This document shows, in pieces, positions 1-8,740 of a DNA stretch of 64,000 nucleotides. How positions within the stretch are numbered: the first letter of the stretch is position 1; each line of letters opens with the position of its first letter. The stretch covers positions 44,444 through 108,443 of the forward strand of contig DASQWI010000018.1 in assembly GCA_035640355.1 (NCBI GenBank), in the 5' to 3' direction. The notes beneath the pieces are model-generated. The model did no database searches and was not told where the DNA came from. It was given only the letters and a program-made list of their open reading frames with translations. The position numbers and the translations under genes were made by a program. Source of the DNA: Actinomycetota bacterium (GTDB lineage: Bacteria; Actinomycetota; UBA4738; HRBIN12).

Positions 1-848
1 TAGTGGCGATCGGTGACATCGCCGGCGGCGAACACACCGGGAACGCTCGTCGCGGTCGTCGGTTCCTGCACGACGATGTACCCACCGTCGGTGAGCTCGA
101 GCTGTCCCTCGAACAGCGACGTGTTCGGCGTATGTCCGATCGCCATGAACACGCCGTCGGTGGCGAAGTCATTCACGGTTCCGTCGTTGACGTTCCTGAG
201 CTTGACGCCGCTCACGGCACCGTTGCCGGTGATCTCGTCGACGACGGTGTTCCACACGACGTCGATCTTGGGGTTCGCGAGCGCTCGTTCCTGCATGATC
301 TTCGATGCGCGGAATTCGTCGCGGCGGTGCACGATGGTCACCTTGCTCGCGAACTTCGTCAGGAACGAGGCCTCCTCCATCGCGGTGTCGCCGCCGCCGA
401 CCACGACCAGCTCACGATCGCGGAAGAAGAACCCGTCGCACGTCGCACAGGCCGAGACGCCGCGCCCCCGGAGCCGCTCCTCGCCCGGGACGCCGAGCCA
501 CTTGGCGCTCGCGCCCGTCGAGATGACGAGGGTGCGGGCGCGCCACTCGTGGTCGCCCGCCCAGACGCCGAACGGTCGTTCCGAGAGATCCACTCGGGTT
601 GCCGACTGGGCCACGATCTCGGCGTCGAACCGAGCGGCCTGCTTCTCCATCGCTTCCATGAGCTCGGGGCCCATGATTCCGTCTGGGAAGCCGGGGTAGT
701 TCTCGACGTCGGTCGTCAGCATCAACTGCCCGCCCGACTCGAGACCCTTGAGGACGAGGGGACGCAGGTTCGCCCGTGCCGCGTACAGGGCGGCGGTGAA
801 TCCCGCCGGGCCAGAACCCAGCACGACCACCTCACGCGTCTCGGTCAT
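1..848 (-). CDS. trxB: Thioredoxin-disulfide reductase, C-terminus beyond window
   Basis: Cytosolic FAD enzyme that passes electrons from NADPH to thioredoxin. The protein has the N-terminal FAD-binding stretch GSGPAGFTAALYAA (from residue 11), the redox-active CATCD with Cys134 and Cys137, and the NADPH-binding GGGDTAMEEA just after it. 282 codons are visible; the family is about 310 residues, so roughly 30 C-terminal residues lie off the left edge. The ATG at 848 has GGAGAGG about 8 nt upstream. It lies 32 nt downstream of menE on the same strand. In Actinobacteria trxB usually lies near sigM and murJ, as here. Confidence 0.95.
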   Translation of the reverse strand, partial: MTETREVVVLGSGPAGFTAALYAARANLRPLVLKGLESGGQLMLTTDVENYPGFPDGIMGPELMEAMEKQAARFDAEIVAQSATRVDLSERPFGVWAGDHEWRARTLVISTGASAKWLGVPGEERLRGRGVSACATCDGFFFRDRELVVVGGGDTAMEEASFLTKFASKVTIVHRRDEFRASKIMQERALANPKIDVVWNTVVDEITGNGAVSGVKLRNVNDGTVNDFATDGVFMAIGHTPNTSLFEGQLELTDGGYIVVQEPTTATSVPGVFAAGDVTDRH

Positions 849-880
849 CACCACGCCTCTCCAAGCAAGATAACCGGAGA

Positions 881-2077
881 CTATTCCGGCGTAACCATGG
901 TCTCGCCAGGCCGTCGCACTTTCCCGATCGCCGTTCGGGGAACGTCGGTGACGATCTCGAGCTCGCGGGGCGCCTTGAATCGGCCTAGCCGCTCGGTTAC
1001 GAGCGTCCGGAGCTCCTCAAGCGTCGGTGGGTCCGCCGGATCCCGCGGCACGACCAGCGCCACGACCCGCTCCCCCCACTCGTCATCTCGACGGCCGACG
1101 ACCGAAACGTCCGCCACCTTTGGGTGCAACGAGACGATGGATTCGACCTCGCGCGGCCACACCGTCTCGCCCCCCGTCGTGATCGCGTCGTCGATCCGGC
1201 CCACCACGTCGAGCCTTCCCTCCCCGTCGAACGTCGCCACATCTCGCGTTCGCAGCCATCCGTCGTCGGTGAACGCGTCCATCGTCGCGCCCGGATCGGA
1301 GCGGTACCGCTTCATCAGCGTCGGCCCGCCGAGCTCGATCCTTCCGTTCGCGTCGACGCGAACGGCGACACCGGCGAGCGGCACGCCGTCGTAGACCACG
1401 CCGCCGCAGCTCTCGGTCAGGCCGTACGTCTCGACGATTCGCCCGCCGGCACGTTCGGCCCGCTCCCGAACGTCCGGTCGGAGGTGACCGCCGCCGACGA
1501 GGATCGCGGTGAACCCGTCGAGCTCGACGCCGGCGTCGAGCAACCGGACGAGCATCGTCGGGACGATCGAGACGAAGGACATCTCCTGCACTGCGCCGAT
1601 CCGACGCGGATCGAACCCCGGGTGAGCGTCGACGGGCGCCCCGAGGATGAGACCGCGGTACAGGACGAGCATGCCGGACACGTGCGACGTCGGAACGCAA
1701 AGGACCCATCCGTCGCCGGCCGAGGCCGCAAGCGCTTCCGCCGATCCCCTGACCGCGGCCTCGATCGCATCGCGTTCGAGCTCGACGAGCTTCGGTTCGG
1801 CCGACGTACCGGACGTCGCGACGACGAGCGCGACGCCGTCGTCGACGGGCTCGCCGTCGGGGGGGCGCATCATGCCGCTCTCCGAAAGGATGGCCGTCGG
1901 GTGCGCTCGACGGACCAGACGTTCGGCGGCTGGTGCGGCCGCGCGGGAGTCGATGGGGATCACTGCGGCGCCGCGCTCCCATGCCTCGTCGAGGACGCCG
2001 AGCCAACGCGGGCCGGGAGGAAGCCGGACGGCGACGAGGTCGTGTTCGACGAGGTCGAGGGCTGGTTCCCGTGTCAC
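881..2077 (-). CDS. menE: o-Succinylbenzoate--CoA ligase (MenE), AMP-binding family
   Basis: Acyl-CoA ligase that activates o-succinylbenzoate for MenB in menaquinone synthesis. It has the AMP-binding P-loop ATSGTSAEPKLVEL near residue 85, the A5-like motif ETYGLTES, the hinge region GRIDDAITTGGE and the C-terminal catalytic lysine in TAIGKVRR. From the GTG at 2077 it is 398 residues, short but normal for actinobacterial MenE. The open frame continues upstream over menB, but the GTG is preferred because it clears the divergent menB gene and has TAGCCT 7 nt before it. The MenE identity rests partly on the divergent menB-menA-menD neighbours; the family alone would allow another acyl-CoA ligase. 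Confidence 0.88.
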   Translation of the reverse strand: MTREPALDLVEHDLVAVRLPPGPRWLGVLDEAWERGAAVIPIDSRAAAPAAERLVRRAHPTAILSESGMMRPPDGEPVDDGVALVVATSGTSAEPKLVELERDAIEAAVRGSAEALAASAGDGWVLCVPTSHVSGMLVLYRGLILGAPVDAHPGFDPRRIGAVQEMSFVSIVPTMLVRLLDAGVELDGFTAILVGGGHLRPDVRERAERAGGRIVETYGLTESCGGVVYDGVPLAGVAVRVDANGRIELGGPTLMKRYRSDPGATMDAFTDDGWLRTRDVATFDGEGRLDVVGRIDDAITTGGETVWPREVESIVSLHPKVADVSVVGRRDDEWGERVVALVVPRDPADPPTLEELRTLVTERLGRFKAPRELEIVTDVPRTAIGKVRRPGETMVTPE

Positions 2078-2090
2078 ATCGGCTAGGCTA
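2078..2090 (-). promoter_or_regulatory. Leaderless promoter -10 box of menE
   Basis: TAGCCT (2090 down to 2085) ends 7 nt before the GTG of menE. That spacing would start the mRNA at or within a base or two of the start codon. No Shine-Dalgarno sequence is visible. Confidence 0.55.
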
Positions 2091-2128
2091 GCGAACGGTT
2101 CGAGCGATCGCTCTAGGAGTGCGTAGTC

Positions 2129-2941
2129 ATGGAATGGATCGCGTCCGGCGAGTACTCCGATGTCCGGTACGAGACTGCCGAGGCCATCGCGAAGATCACC
2201 ATGGCCAGGCCGGAGGTTCGGAACGCGTTCCGCCCGCTCACGGTTCGCGAGCTGTCGCGCGCGTTCGACGTCGCGAGAGACGATCCGGCGGTCGGCGTGG
2301 TGATCCTGACCGGTGAGGGAACCGAGGCGTTCTCGAGCGGCGGCGACCAGAGGATCCGTGGCGACGACGGCTACGTCGACGAGCGCGGCATCGGCCGGCT
2401 GAACGTCCTCGACCTCCAGATCCAGATCCGCCGGCTGCCCAAGCCGGTGGTTGCGATGGTCGCCGGGTATGCCATCGGCGGTGGCCACGTCCTCCATCTC
2501 TGTTGCGACCTCACGATCGCCGCCGACAACGCCCGATTCGGTCAGAGCGGCCCGAAGGTGGGCTCGTTCGACGGCGGCTACGGCATCAACCTGCTCGCGC
2601 GGCAGATCGGCGAGAAGCGCGCGAAAGAGGTCTGGTTCCTGTGCCGGCAGTACGACGCGAGAACGGCGCTCGACTGGGGCCTCGTGAACACGGTCGTGGC
2701 GCTCGACGACCTCGAGACCGAAACGATCGCCTGGTGCCGCGAGATGCTCCGCATGAGCCCGCTCGCGCTCCGGCTGCTCAAGGCCGGCTACAACGCCGGG
2801 ATCGACGGGCTCGCCGGCGTGCAGAACCTCGCCGGCGACGCGACGCTCCTCTATTACATGACCGAGGAGGCCCAGGAGGGTCGGGACGCGTTCGTCGAGA
2901 AACGAGACCCGGACTTCTCCCGATTCCCCAAGCGGCCGTGA
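2129..2941 (+). CDS. menB: 1,4-Dihydroxy-2-naphthoyl-CoA synthase (MenB)
   Basis: Crotonase-fold enzyme that closes the second ring of menaquinone from o-succinylbenzoyl-CoA. Several MenB signatures are present: FSSGGDQ (about residue 68), the oxyanion-hole stretch [22 protein letters not shown], and the C-terminal DFSRFPKRP close to the family ending DFxxFPRxP. Its 270 residues are of normal length. GGAG sits 10 nt before the ATG. It is the first gene of menB-menA-menD and diverges from menE. Confidence 0.97.
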   Translation: MEWIASGEYSDVRYETAEAIAKITMARPEVRNAFRPLTVRELSRAFDVARDDPAVGVVILTGEGTEAFSSGGDQRIRGDDGYVDERGIGRLNVLDLQIQIRRLPKPVVAMVAGYAIGGGHVLHLCCDLTIAADNARFGQSGPKVGSFDGGYGINLLARQIGEKRAKEVWFLCRQYDARTALDWGLVNTVVALDDLETETIAWCREMLRMSPLALRLLKAGYNAGIDGLAGVQNLAGDATLLYYMTEEAQEGRDAFVEKRDPDFSRFPKRP

Positions 2942-2966
2942 CGTCGGCCTGCAGTGTGCCCTGGTC

Positions 2967-3860
2967 GTGAGCGCGGTATCGATCTGGGTGCGCGGCGCGC
3001 GTCCGCGAACGCTCGGCGCGAGTGTGACACCCGTCGTCGTGGGGACGGCCGCGGCGCATGAGGTCGTGCCGTGGCGGTTCGTCGCCGCGCTGCTCGTCGG
3101 GCTCGGTTTGCAGATCGGCGTGAACTACGCGAACGACTACCACGACGGCATTCGCGGCGTCGACACCGCGGAACGCATCGGGCCGCCGAGACTGGTGTCG
3201 TCCGGACTCGCTTCCCCGCGGTCGGTGCTCCTAGCGGCGCTCGCGTGCGTGTTCGTCGCCGGCATCGCGGGTCTGGCTCTGGCGTTGGTGACGACGTTGT
3301 GGCTCGTGCCGCTCGGGGCGACGGCGATGCTCGCGCTCTGGCTGTACAGCGGGGGCCCGAGACCCTACGCGGAGCTCGGGCTCGGCGAGCTCATGGTGTT
3401 CCTCTACTTCGGCGTTCTGGCGACCGCCGGAACGGCCTTCGCGCACGCGGAATCGGTGCCCGCCGCCGCATGGTGGTCGAGCGCGGCGGTGGGGTTCCTC
3501 GCCGTCGCCATCCTGGTGGCGAACAACCTCCGTGACATCGAGACGGACGCCGCGGCCGGTCGTCGGACGCTTGCGGTTCGGTTCGGTGACCGGCGGACCC
3601 GGGCGTTGTACCGAGCGTGCGTTGTGGCGGCGTTCCTCGTCGTCGCGCTGGGCGTGATCGCCGAGGCGATCGACGACGGGATCGGGATCACGCCGTGGGC
3701 GCTTCTCGCGTTCGGCGCCCTGCCCGTCGCGAACAGGCAGGTCACCGCGATCGCCGGTGCGCGGGGCCGCGCGTTGATCGGCGTCCTTGTCGGTACTGCA
3801 GTGCTGCAGATCGTCTTCGGCGTCCTCCTCGCAGCCGGGTTGTGGATCGGGCGGACGTGA
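2967..3860 (+). CDS. menA: 1,4-Dihydroxy-2-naphthoate polyprenyltransferase (MenA)
   Basis: Membrane UbiA-family prenyltransferase that joins dihydroxynaphthoate to a polyprenyl diphosphate, giving demethylmenaquinone. The first Asp-rich site NYANDYHDGIRGVD binds the Mg-diphosphate, and IGPPRLVSSG after it is typical of MenA. A second motif, NNLRDIETDAAAGRRT, lies near residue 190. About eight hydrophobic segments are visible. A GTG start 25 nt after menB fits; no strong ribosome site is seen. The stop overlaps the start of menD (GTGA), so the two are probably translationally coupled. Confidence 0.94.
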   Translation: MSAVSIWVRGARPRTLGASVTPVVVGTAAAHEVVPWRFVAALLVGLGLQIGVNYANDYHDGIRGVDTAERIGPPRLVSSGLASPRSVLLAALACVFVAGIAGLALALVTTLWLVPLGATAMLALWLYSGGPRPYAELGLGELMVFLYFGVLATAGTAFAHAESVPAAAWWSSAAVGFLAVAILVANNLRDIETDAAAGRRTLAVRFGDRRTRALYRACVVAAFLVVALGVIAEAIDDGIGITPWALLAFGALPVANRQVTAIAGARGRALIGVLVGTAVLQIVFGVLLAAGLWIGRT

Positions 3861-5536
3861 GCGAGGCCGAGCAGTCGTTCGCGGCGGCGTGGTGGGTGGT
3901 GGACGACCTCGTTCGGTTTGGCTTGGAACACGCGTGCGTGTCGCCCGGCTCACGTTCGACGCCGACCGCGCTCGCTCTTCGAAGGCATCCACACGTCCGC
4001 ACGCACGTTCATCTGGACGAACGCTCGTCCGCGTTCTTCGCACTCGGGATCGCTAAGGCCACGGGCAAGCCGGTCGCCGTGTGCACCACGAGCGGCACCG
4101 CCGCCGCGGAACTGTTCCCCGCCGTCGTCGAGGCGTTCATGTCACGAACGACGCTGGTGCTTCTGACGGCCGATCGGCCGCCGGAGCTTCGCGCCACCGG
4201 TGCGAACCAGACCATCGAGCAGCCGGGGATGTTCGACGGCTACGTGCGGGCGTCGTTCGACGCACCGGTCCCCGGTGATGTACCGGAGGAGGAACGGTGG
4301 CACGACGTGGTCCTCCAGGCGACGCGGGCGTCGATGGGACCACCGCCCGGCCCGGTGCATCTGAACCTCCCATTCCGCGAGCCGCTCGTCCCCCGACCCG
4401 TCGCGATGACTGCGTCACCTCCATCGGGGACCGAGTTCACGATCAGCGAGCGTGCCGAACCGGAGGAACTGGCCCGCCTCCGCGACGAGTTTCACGCGGA
4501 GCGGGGGATCGTCGTGGTCGGATCGATGCGTGAATCACCTCCGACGTTGCCGGATCTCGCAGCGTCGGTCGGATGGCCGGTTCTGGCCGAGCCCACTTCG
4601 GGTCTGCGTGTTCCGGGAACGCTTTCGGCCGGTCCCTTCCTCGTCGCGAATGAGCGGTTCCTCTCCACCCATGTCCCGGATGTGGTCCTTCAGTTCGGTG
4701 CCGCCCCGACATCGCGTGCCGTTCTGGAGCTCGTGCGCCGTGCCGGGCGGCTCGTGATCCTCGATCAGGATCACGTCGTGGGTGACCCACATCGCAAAGC
4801 TGCGTGGACGCTCCGAGCGGAAGCAGCCTCAGTCATGCCGGAGATCCAAGACCTTGTGGACGCGCGGCTCGAGACGCCGTGGCACAAGACCTGGCACCAC
4901 GCAGACGTCCGAGCGCGGGGTGCTGTCGACACCACGATCGACGGGTGGGACGAGCCGTACGAAGGACGGCTCGCGCGTGACGTTGCGGCGTCCGCGCCGG
5001 ACGGGTCGACGTTCGTCGTCGGCTCGAGCATGCCCGTGCGCGATCTCGACGCCTACATGGTGCCGCGCGAGGGGCTGCGCGTGCTGGCGAACCGCGGGGC
5101 GAGCGGGATCGACGGGTTCGTCTCCACGGCGCTCGGTGCGGCCGCGCCCGGGGCGCCGACGGTCGCGTACTGCGGTGACCTGACGCTCCTCCACGACGTC
5201 GGGTCCCTCCTGTGGAGCGCCCGGCGAGGGATCGATTGCGTGTTCGTCGTGCCGAACAACGACGGCGGCGTGATCTTCTCGTTCCTCGCGCAGCAGGACG
5301 TTCCCGAGCTCGAGGAGCTCTTCACGACTCCGCATGGTCTCGACCTGTCGGCGGTCTGCACCGCAGCCGGCGCCGGGCATGAGCGCGTCGACCTCGCTTC
5401 AGACGTCGTCCCGGCGGTCGAGCGCGCTCGGTCGGCCGGCGGCGTTCACGTCGTCGAGGTTCCCATCGACCGCGAAGAGAACGTGCGGCGCCACGCCACG
5501 GTCCATGCAGCGGTCGCAGACGCGTTACGCGCATAG
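3857..5536 (+). CDS. menD: SEPHCHC synthase (MenD)
   Basis: Thiamine-diphosphate enzyme that adds decarboxylated 2-oxoglutarate to isochorismate, the first committed step of menaquinone synthesis. Signatures are CVSPGSRSTP, HLDERSSAFFALG with the cofactor-activating Glu, CTTSGTAAAEL, LTADRPPELRATGANQTI, and the ThDP/Mg region YCGDLTLLHDVGSL followed by NNDGGVIFSFL. The frame is open further upstream, but the GTG at 3857 overlaps the menA stop and gives 559 residues, the usual MenD length. Its own TAG stop forms part of the -10 box of the next gene. Confidence 0.96.
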   Translation: MSEAEQSFAAAWWVVDDLVRFGLEHACVSPGSRSTPTALALRRHPHVRTHVHLDERSSAFFALGIAKATGKPVAVCTTSGTAAAELFPAVVEAFMSRTTLVLLTADRPPELRATGANQTIEQPGMFDGYVRASFDAPVPGDVPEEERWHDVVLQATRASMGPPPGPVHLNLPFREPLVPRPVAMTASPPSGTEFTISERAEPEELARLRDEFHAERGIVVVGSMRESPPTLPDLAASVGWPVLAEPTSGLRVPGTLSAGPFLVANERFLSTHVPDVVLQFGAAPTSRAVLELVRRAGRLVILDQDHVVGDPHRKAAWTLRAEAASVMPEIQDLVDARLETPWHKTWHHADVRARGAVDTTIDGWDEPYEGRLARDVAASAPDGSTFVVGSSMPVRDLDAYMVPREGLRVLANRGASGIDGFVSTALGAAAPGAPTVAYCGDLTLLHDVGSLLWSARRGIDCVFVVPNNDGGVIFSFLAQQDVPELEELFTTPHGLDLSAVCTAAGAGHERVDLASDVVPAVERARSAGGVHVVEVPIDREENVRRHATVHAAVADALRA

Positions 5537-5545
5537 CATCGAACG
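5534..5545 (+). promoter_or_regulatory. Leaderless promoter -10 box of GNAT gene
   Basis: TAGCAT (5534-5539) lies 6 nt before the ATG at 5546. The first three bases of the box are the stop codon of menD, so the acetyltransferase may be transcribed separately from the men operon. Confidence 0.5.
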
Positions 5546-6040
5546 ATGACGCTCCCGCCTCCGGAGGGCCACGTCGTGCGAGAGGCGACGGTTCGCGACG
5601 CGGATGAACTTGCGCGGCTCCGATGGCAGTTCCGCATCGAGGCCGGTACGCAGCGGTCGATCACGGTCGAGTCGTTCGTCGACGAAATGGTGTCGTTCGT
5701 GCAGGACGCGCTTGGCGGACAACAGTGGAAGGCGTTCGTTGCCGAGCGAGACGGCCCCCTCATCGGATGCGTTTGGGTCCAGTTCGTGGAGCGTGTTCCG
5801 CATCCGAACCTTCGCCGCGGCGAGCGTCCCATCGCGTATATCACGAACATGTACGTGGAGCCTGAACTTCGCAACGGTGGTGTCGGGGGGGCGCTCCTCG
5901 ATGCAGCCGTGGGGTGCGCGCAGAGTCGGGGTGCGAGCGGCGCGATCCTGTGGCCCAGCGAGCGATCCGTTCCGTTCTACCGGCGTGCCGGGTTCGGCGA
6001 CGAGGACGCTCCGCTTGCGCTGCCGCTCGAGGGCGACTAG
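5546..6040 (+). CDS. GNAT-family N-acetyltransferase
   Basis: Predicted acetyl-CoA-dependent acetyltransferase of unknown substrate, 164 residues, one GNAT domain. The acetyl-CoA-binding segment is visible as NMYVEPELRNGGVGGALL (about residues 96-113), followed by the family's SVPFYRRAGF near the C-terminus. The start is the ATG placed 6 nt after a TAGCAT box. It follows menD by 9 nt but nothing links it to menaquinone. Its TAG stop and the TAG stop of menF on the other strand share one CTAG at 6037-6040. Confidence 0.85.
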   Translation: MTLPPPEGHVVREATVRDADELARLRWQFRIEAGTQRSITVESFVDEMVSFVQDALGGQQWKAFVAERDGPLIGCVWVQFVERVPHPNLRRGERPIAYITNMYVEPELRNGGVGGALLDAAVGCAQSRGASGAILWPSERSVPFYRRAGFGDEDAPLALPLEGD

Positions 6041-7296
6041 CCCCAGCGAAGCGCGTCGAGCAGCGCGCGGAACTTTCGTTCGGTCTCGTCGACCTCGGCC
6101 TCGGGAACCGAATCCGCGACGATGCCCGCCCCGGCGAACAGGCGCGCCGTCTTGCCGGTGATCTCGGCGCACCGAAGGGCGATCGCCCACTCGCCGTCTC
6201 CGTTGGCGTCGACCCATCCCACCGGGCCGGCGTACGCGCCGCGATCGATCGGTTCGAGCTCGGCGAGCGCTTCGCGCGCCTCTTCACGCGGGGTTCCGCA
6301 CACTGCGGGCGTCGGGTGCAGCGCCGCGACGAGCTCGAGCACGCTGACGCCCGGGTCGTGGAGCCGGCCGCGGAACGGCGTCGCGAGGTGCCACACGTTC
6401 GCGGTTCCGAGGAGCTCGGGCTCGTGCGGATGCTCCAGCTCGTCACAGAACGCGCCGAGCACATGTCCCACGTCCTCGACAACGACGCGATGCTCCTCGC
6501 GCTCCTTCTCGGAACGGAACAGCTTGTCGGCCGAAGCGCGGTCTCGCGACGCATCGCCGAACCGCTGCGCCGAGCCCGCCAGCGGCGTCGCTCGAACGTC
6601 GCGGCCATGACGCGAAACGAGCAGCTCAGGCGACGCGCCGACGAGGATCGCTCCCGGGGGCGCCCCGAACGGCAGCGTTGCGAAGGCATAGCAGTCCGGG
6701 TCCACGGCTCGGAGCCGCCACAGAAGCTGCTTGGCGTCGAGCTCCCGTTCGGCGTCGACGATCAACGAACGAGCCAGAACCACCTTCTGGAACTCGTTTG
6801 CCCTGATCCGCTTCGTCGCGCGCTCGACCGCCGCCGCGTAGTCGTCGGGCTCCGGATCGGGGCGCAGCTGCATGTCGGCGAACGGCGCGAATGGGATCGC
6901 TCGGCCGGTCCACCGCTCGCGCGGCGTATCGAGTGGCGCGAGACCCGCCGGCACGACGTCGATCTGCCACGTCTCTCCCGCATCGCGTCGTACCGCCGCA
7001 CGCTCCGGGATCGCCGCCTCGGCAGCCGTGTCGTCTCCGAACGGGATCGCCGCAACGGCGACCGGAGCCGGCGCGTTCTCGTCGCGACGGATCTCCCCGA
7101 GGAGGTCGGCGAGCATCCGTGACATCCGAAGGATCCGTTCGGGCCCCGCTTCGATCGAGATTGTGTGCGCCACCCCGATCCCGGACACGCCCAGACCGGA
7201 TCTCTCGAAGAAGAATCCACCCACCTGATAGTTCGCCAGGAGATCGAATGACGGACCGAGCTTCGAGGCCCGCGCGACGAGAGCCGGATCGCTCAC
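6037..7296 (-). CDS. menF: Isochorismate synthase (MenF)
   Basis: Chorismate-binding enzyme converting chorismate to isochorismate, which feeds MenD. Conserved elements are EFQKVVLARSL with the Lys that activates water, GASPELLVSR, the stretch HPTPAVCGTPREEA, and the C-terminal DRGAYAGPVGW. Its 419 residues are a normal length. It is the last gene of a merR-ubiE-menF operon; its ATG overlaps the ubiE stop by 4 nt (ATGA), implying coupled translation. An EntC role in siderophore synthesis is possible for the fold, but the neighbours point to menaquinone. Confidence 0.93.
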   Translation of the reverse strand: MSDPALVARASKLGPSFDLLANYQVGGFFFERSGLGVSGIGVAHTISIEAGPERILRMSRMLADLLGEIRRDENAPAPVAVAAIPFGDDTAAEAAIPERAAVRRDAGETWQIDVVPAGLAPLDTPRERWTGRAIPFAPFADMQLRPDPEPDDYAAAVERATKRIRANEFQKVVLARSLIVDAERELDAKQLLWRLRAVDPDCYAFATLPFGAPPGAILVGASPELLVSRHGRDVRATPLAGSAQRFGDASRDRASADKLFRSEKEREEHRVVVEDVGHVLGAFCDELEHPHEPELLGTANVWHLATPFRGRLHDPGVSVLELVAALHPTPAVCGTPREEAREALAELEPIDRGAYAGPVGWVDANGDGEWAIALRCAEITGKTARLFAGAGIVADSVPEAEVDETERKFRALLDALRWG

Positions 7297-7985
7297 GACC
7301 GCGTTCCGGCGACGATCTGGGCCACTCCGCCGGCGAGCGGCACGCGAGCTGCGTCGGCGAATCCCACCGAGCGCATCGATGCGACCAGCTCGTCTGGCTT
7401 CGGCAGGTAGGCCATCGAACGAGGGAGGTATCGGTAGGCGTCTCGATCTGAGAGCGCGCCGCCGATCATCGGAACGATCCGACCGAAGTACACGCGGTGG
7501 CCGGCTCGCATGAGACGCCCCTCCGGTTCGCTCGTCTCGAGGAACGCCGCGCGACCGCCGCGACGCAGGATCCGCGCGACCTCCGTGAACAGCGCGCCCA
7601 CGTCGGTCACGTTCCGTAACGCGAAGCCGCAGGTTGCGCCGTCGATCGTTCCGTCCGAGATCGGCAGCCTAAGGATGTCGGCCTGGACCAGCGGCACGCT
7701 GGTCGTCGCGTTGACGAGCATCCCGCGCGAGAAGTCGAACCCCACGGCTCGATAGCCGTTCCGCTCGAGCTCGTTGCACAGATCGCCCGTCCCGCACGCG
7801 AGGTCCGCGACCCGAGCGCCGCCGGGAAGGCGCAGTTCGCGAACCGTTCGACGGCGCCACCCCACGTCCATGCCGAACGTCATGACCCGGTTCACCAGGT
7901 CGTAGCGGTGAGCGACGCGGTCGAACATCGCGCGCACCGTCGTGACCTTCTCATCCCCAACTGGGAGATCGTCGCTTTGCGTCAC
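7293..7985 (-). CDS. ubiE: Demethylmenaquinone methyltransferase (MenG/UbiE)
   Basis: SAM-dependent C-methyltransferase for the last step of menaquinone synthesis. The signature RYDLVNRVMTFGMDVGWRR lies near the N-terminus, SAM motif I is ADLACGTGDLC, and the second signature is the CGFALRNVTD stretch with a GGRAAFLETSEP strand. 230 residues is normal. It overlaps the regulator gene upstream and menF downstream, each by 4 nt (ATGA). Confidence 0.95.
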   Translation of the reverse strand: MTQSDDLPVGDEKVTTVRAMFDRVAHRYDLVNRVMTFGMDVGWRRRTVRELRLPGGARVADLACGTGDLCNELERNGYRAVGFDFSRGMLVNATTSVPLVQADILRLPISDGTIDGATCGFALRNVTDVGALFTEVARILRRGGRAAFLETSEPEGRLMRAGHRVYFGRIVPMIGGALSDRDAYRYLPRSMAYLPKPDELVASMRSVGFADAARVPLAGGVAQIVAGTRS

Positions 7986-8680
7986 CGGAGCCGGTCCTCC
8001 GCCTCCGCCAGAAGCACGCGCCTGAAGTGATTGGCCACGAGATTCGTCACGGCGGGAAGCAGCGAGTCGAAGGCGTCGACGAGCTGAGCGGCGGCCGCGT
8101 CGTCTGAGGAGGCAGTGTCGGCGATCGGTCTCCTCACGTGTTGGTCGAACATCTCGACGGCGCGGGTGGCGAGGTGAACCATCGCGTCGTTGGCGTCTCT
8201 GGCGAGCGACAGGAGCTCGCCGACCGGCAGTCCGAACTCGAGCAGCCGGAGCGCTGCCCGGACCATGTCGATATCTGCCGTCGTGTAGCGCTCGATGCCC
8301 TCGACCGTTCGACCCAGCTTGATGCCCTCGCGCTCCACCGCCTGGATCAACGATGCGGGGACTCCGCTGCGCCGCGCGAACTCGTCCAGCGTGAGGAGGT
8401 CGTCCCGCTCCCCGTCACCGCGAGCGGCGTGGACCGCGGCGGCAAGGTCAACGTCGGCGCGGCCGAGCTCGCCGTCGAGCACGCGCTTGATCGCGGCGAG
8501 CGTGAATCCCTTCCTCTGGAGCTCCCGGACCTCCCGGATTCGGTCGGCGTGCTCGTCTCCGTACCAGGCATGCCGGCCCTCGCGACGCGGCGCCTGGAGC
8601 AGCCCACGCGTCTGGTAGTAGCGGACGGTGTCGACCGAGACATCGCAGAAAGCGGCGAGCTCCTCGACGCGGTATCTCAC
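7982..8680 (-). CDS. MerR-family transcriptional regulator heading ubiE-menF operon
   Basis: DNA-binding regulator, 232 residues. The N-terminal MerR winged helix reads YRVEELAAFCDVSVDTVRYY with the recognition segment and LLQAPRREGRHAWYGDE wing; a second region (about residues 94-140) resembles another helix-turn-helix. The C-terminal part is helical with no recognisable ligand pocket and no metal-binding cysteine cluster. It starts at GTG 8680, 8 nt after a TAGAGT box, and overlaps ubiE by 4 nt. Being first in the operon suggests it controls the menaquinone genes or itself; that is inference. Confidence 0.85.
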   Translation of the reverse strand: MRYRVEELAAFCDVSVDTVRYYQTRGLLQAPRREGRHAWYGDEHADRIREVRELQRKGFTLAAIKRVLDGELGRADVDLAAAVHAARGDGERDDLLTLDEFARRSGVPASLIQAVEREGIKLGRTVEGIERYTTADIDMVRAALRLLEFGLPVGELLSLARDANDAMVHLATRAVEMFDQHVRRPIADTASSDDAAAAQLVDAFDSLLPAVTNLVANHFRRVLLAEAEDRLR

Positions 8681-8694
8681 GACCCGTCACTCTA
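8681..8694 (-). promoter_or_regulatory. Leaderless promoter -10 box of merR-ubiE-menF
   Basis: TAGAGT (8694 down to 8689) lies 8 nt before the GTG of the MerR-type gene. The 60-nt gap to the anti-sigma gene holds no other clear signal. Confidence 0.5.
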
Positions 8695-8740
8695 CGAGTG
8701 CCCGCTCGCACCGTGCGGCGGCACCGAGGGGCAGGTGTGG

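Noticed and set aside
3..1394. Long plus-strand open frame antisense to trxB and menE
   Set aside because: GC-rich coding DNA keeps antisense frames open; the translation is Arg/Ser-rich with no domain, whereas the minus strand gives clear trxB and menE. The same reasoning removes 8138-9415 plus, 10385-11728 plus, 12410-13411 plus and 57928-59364 minus.
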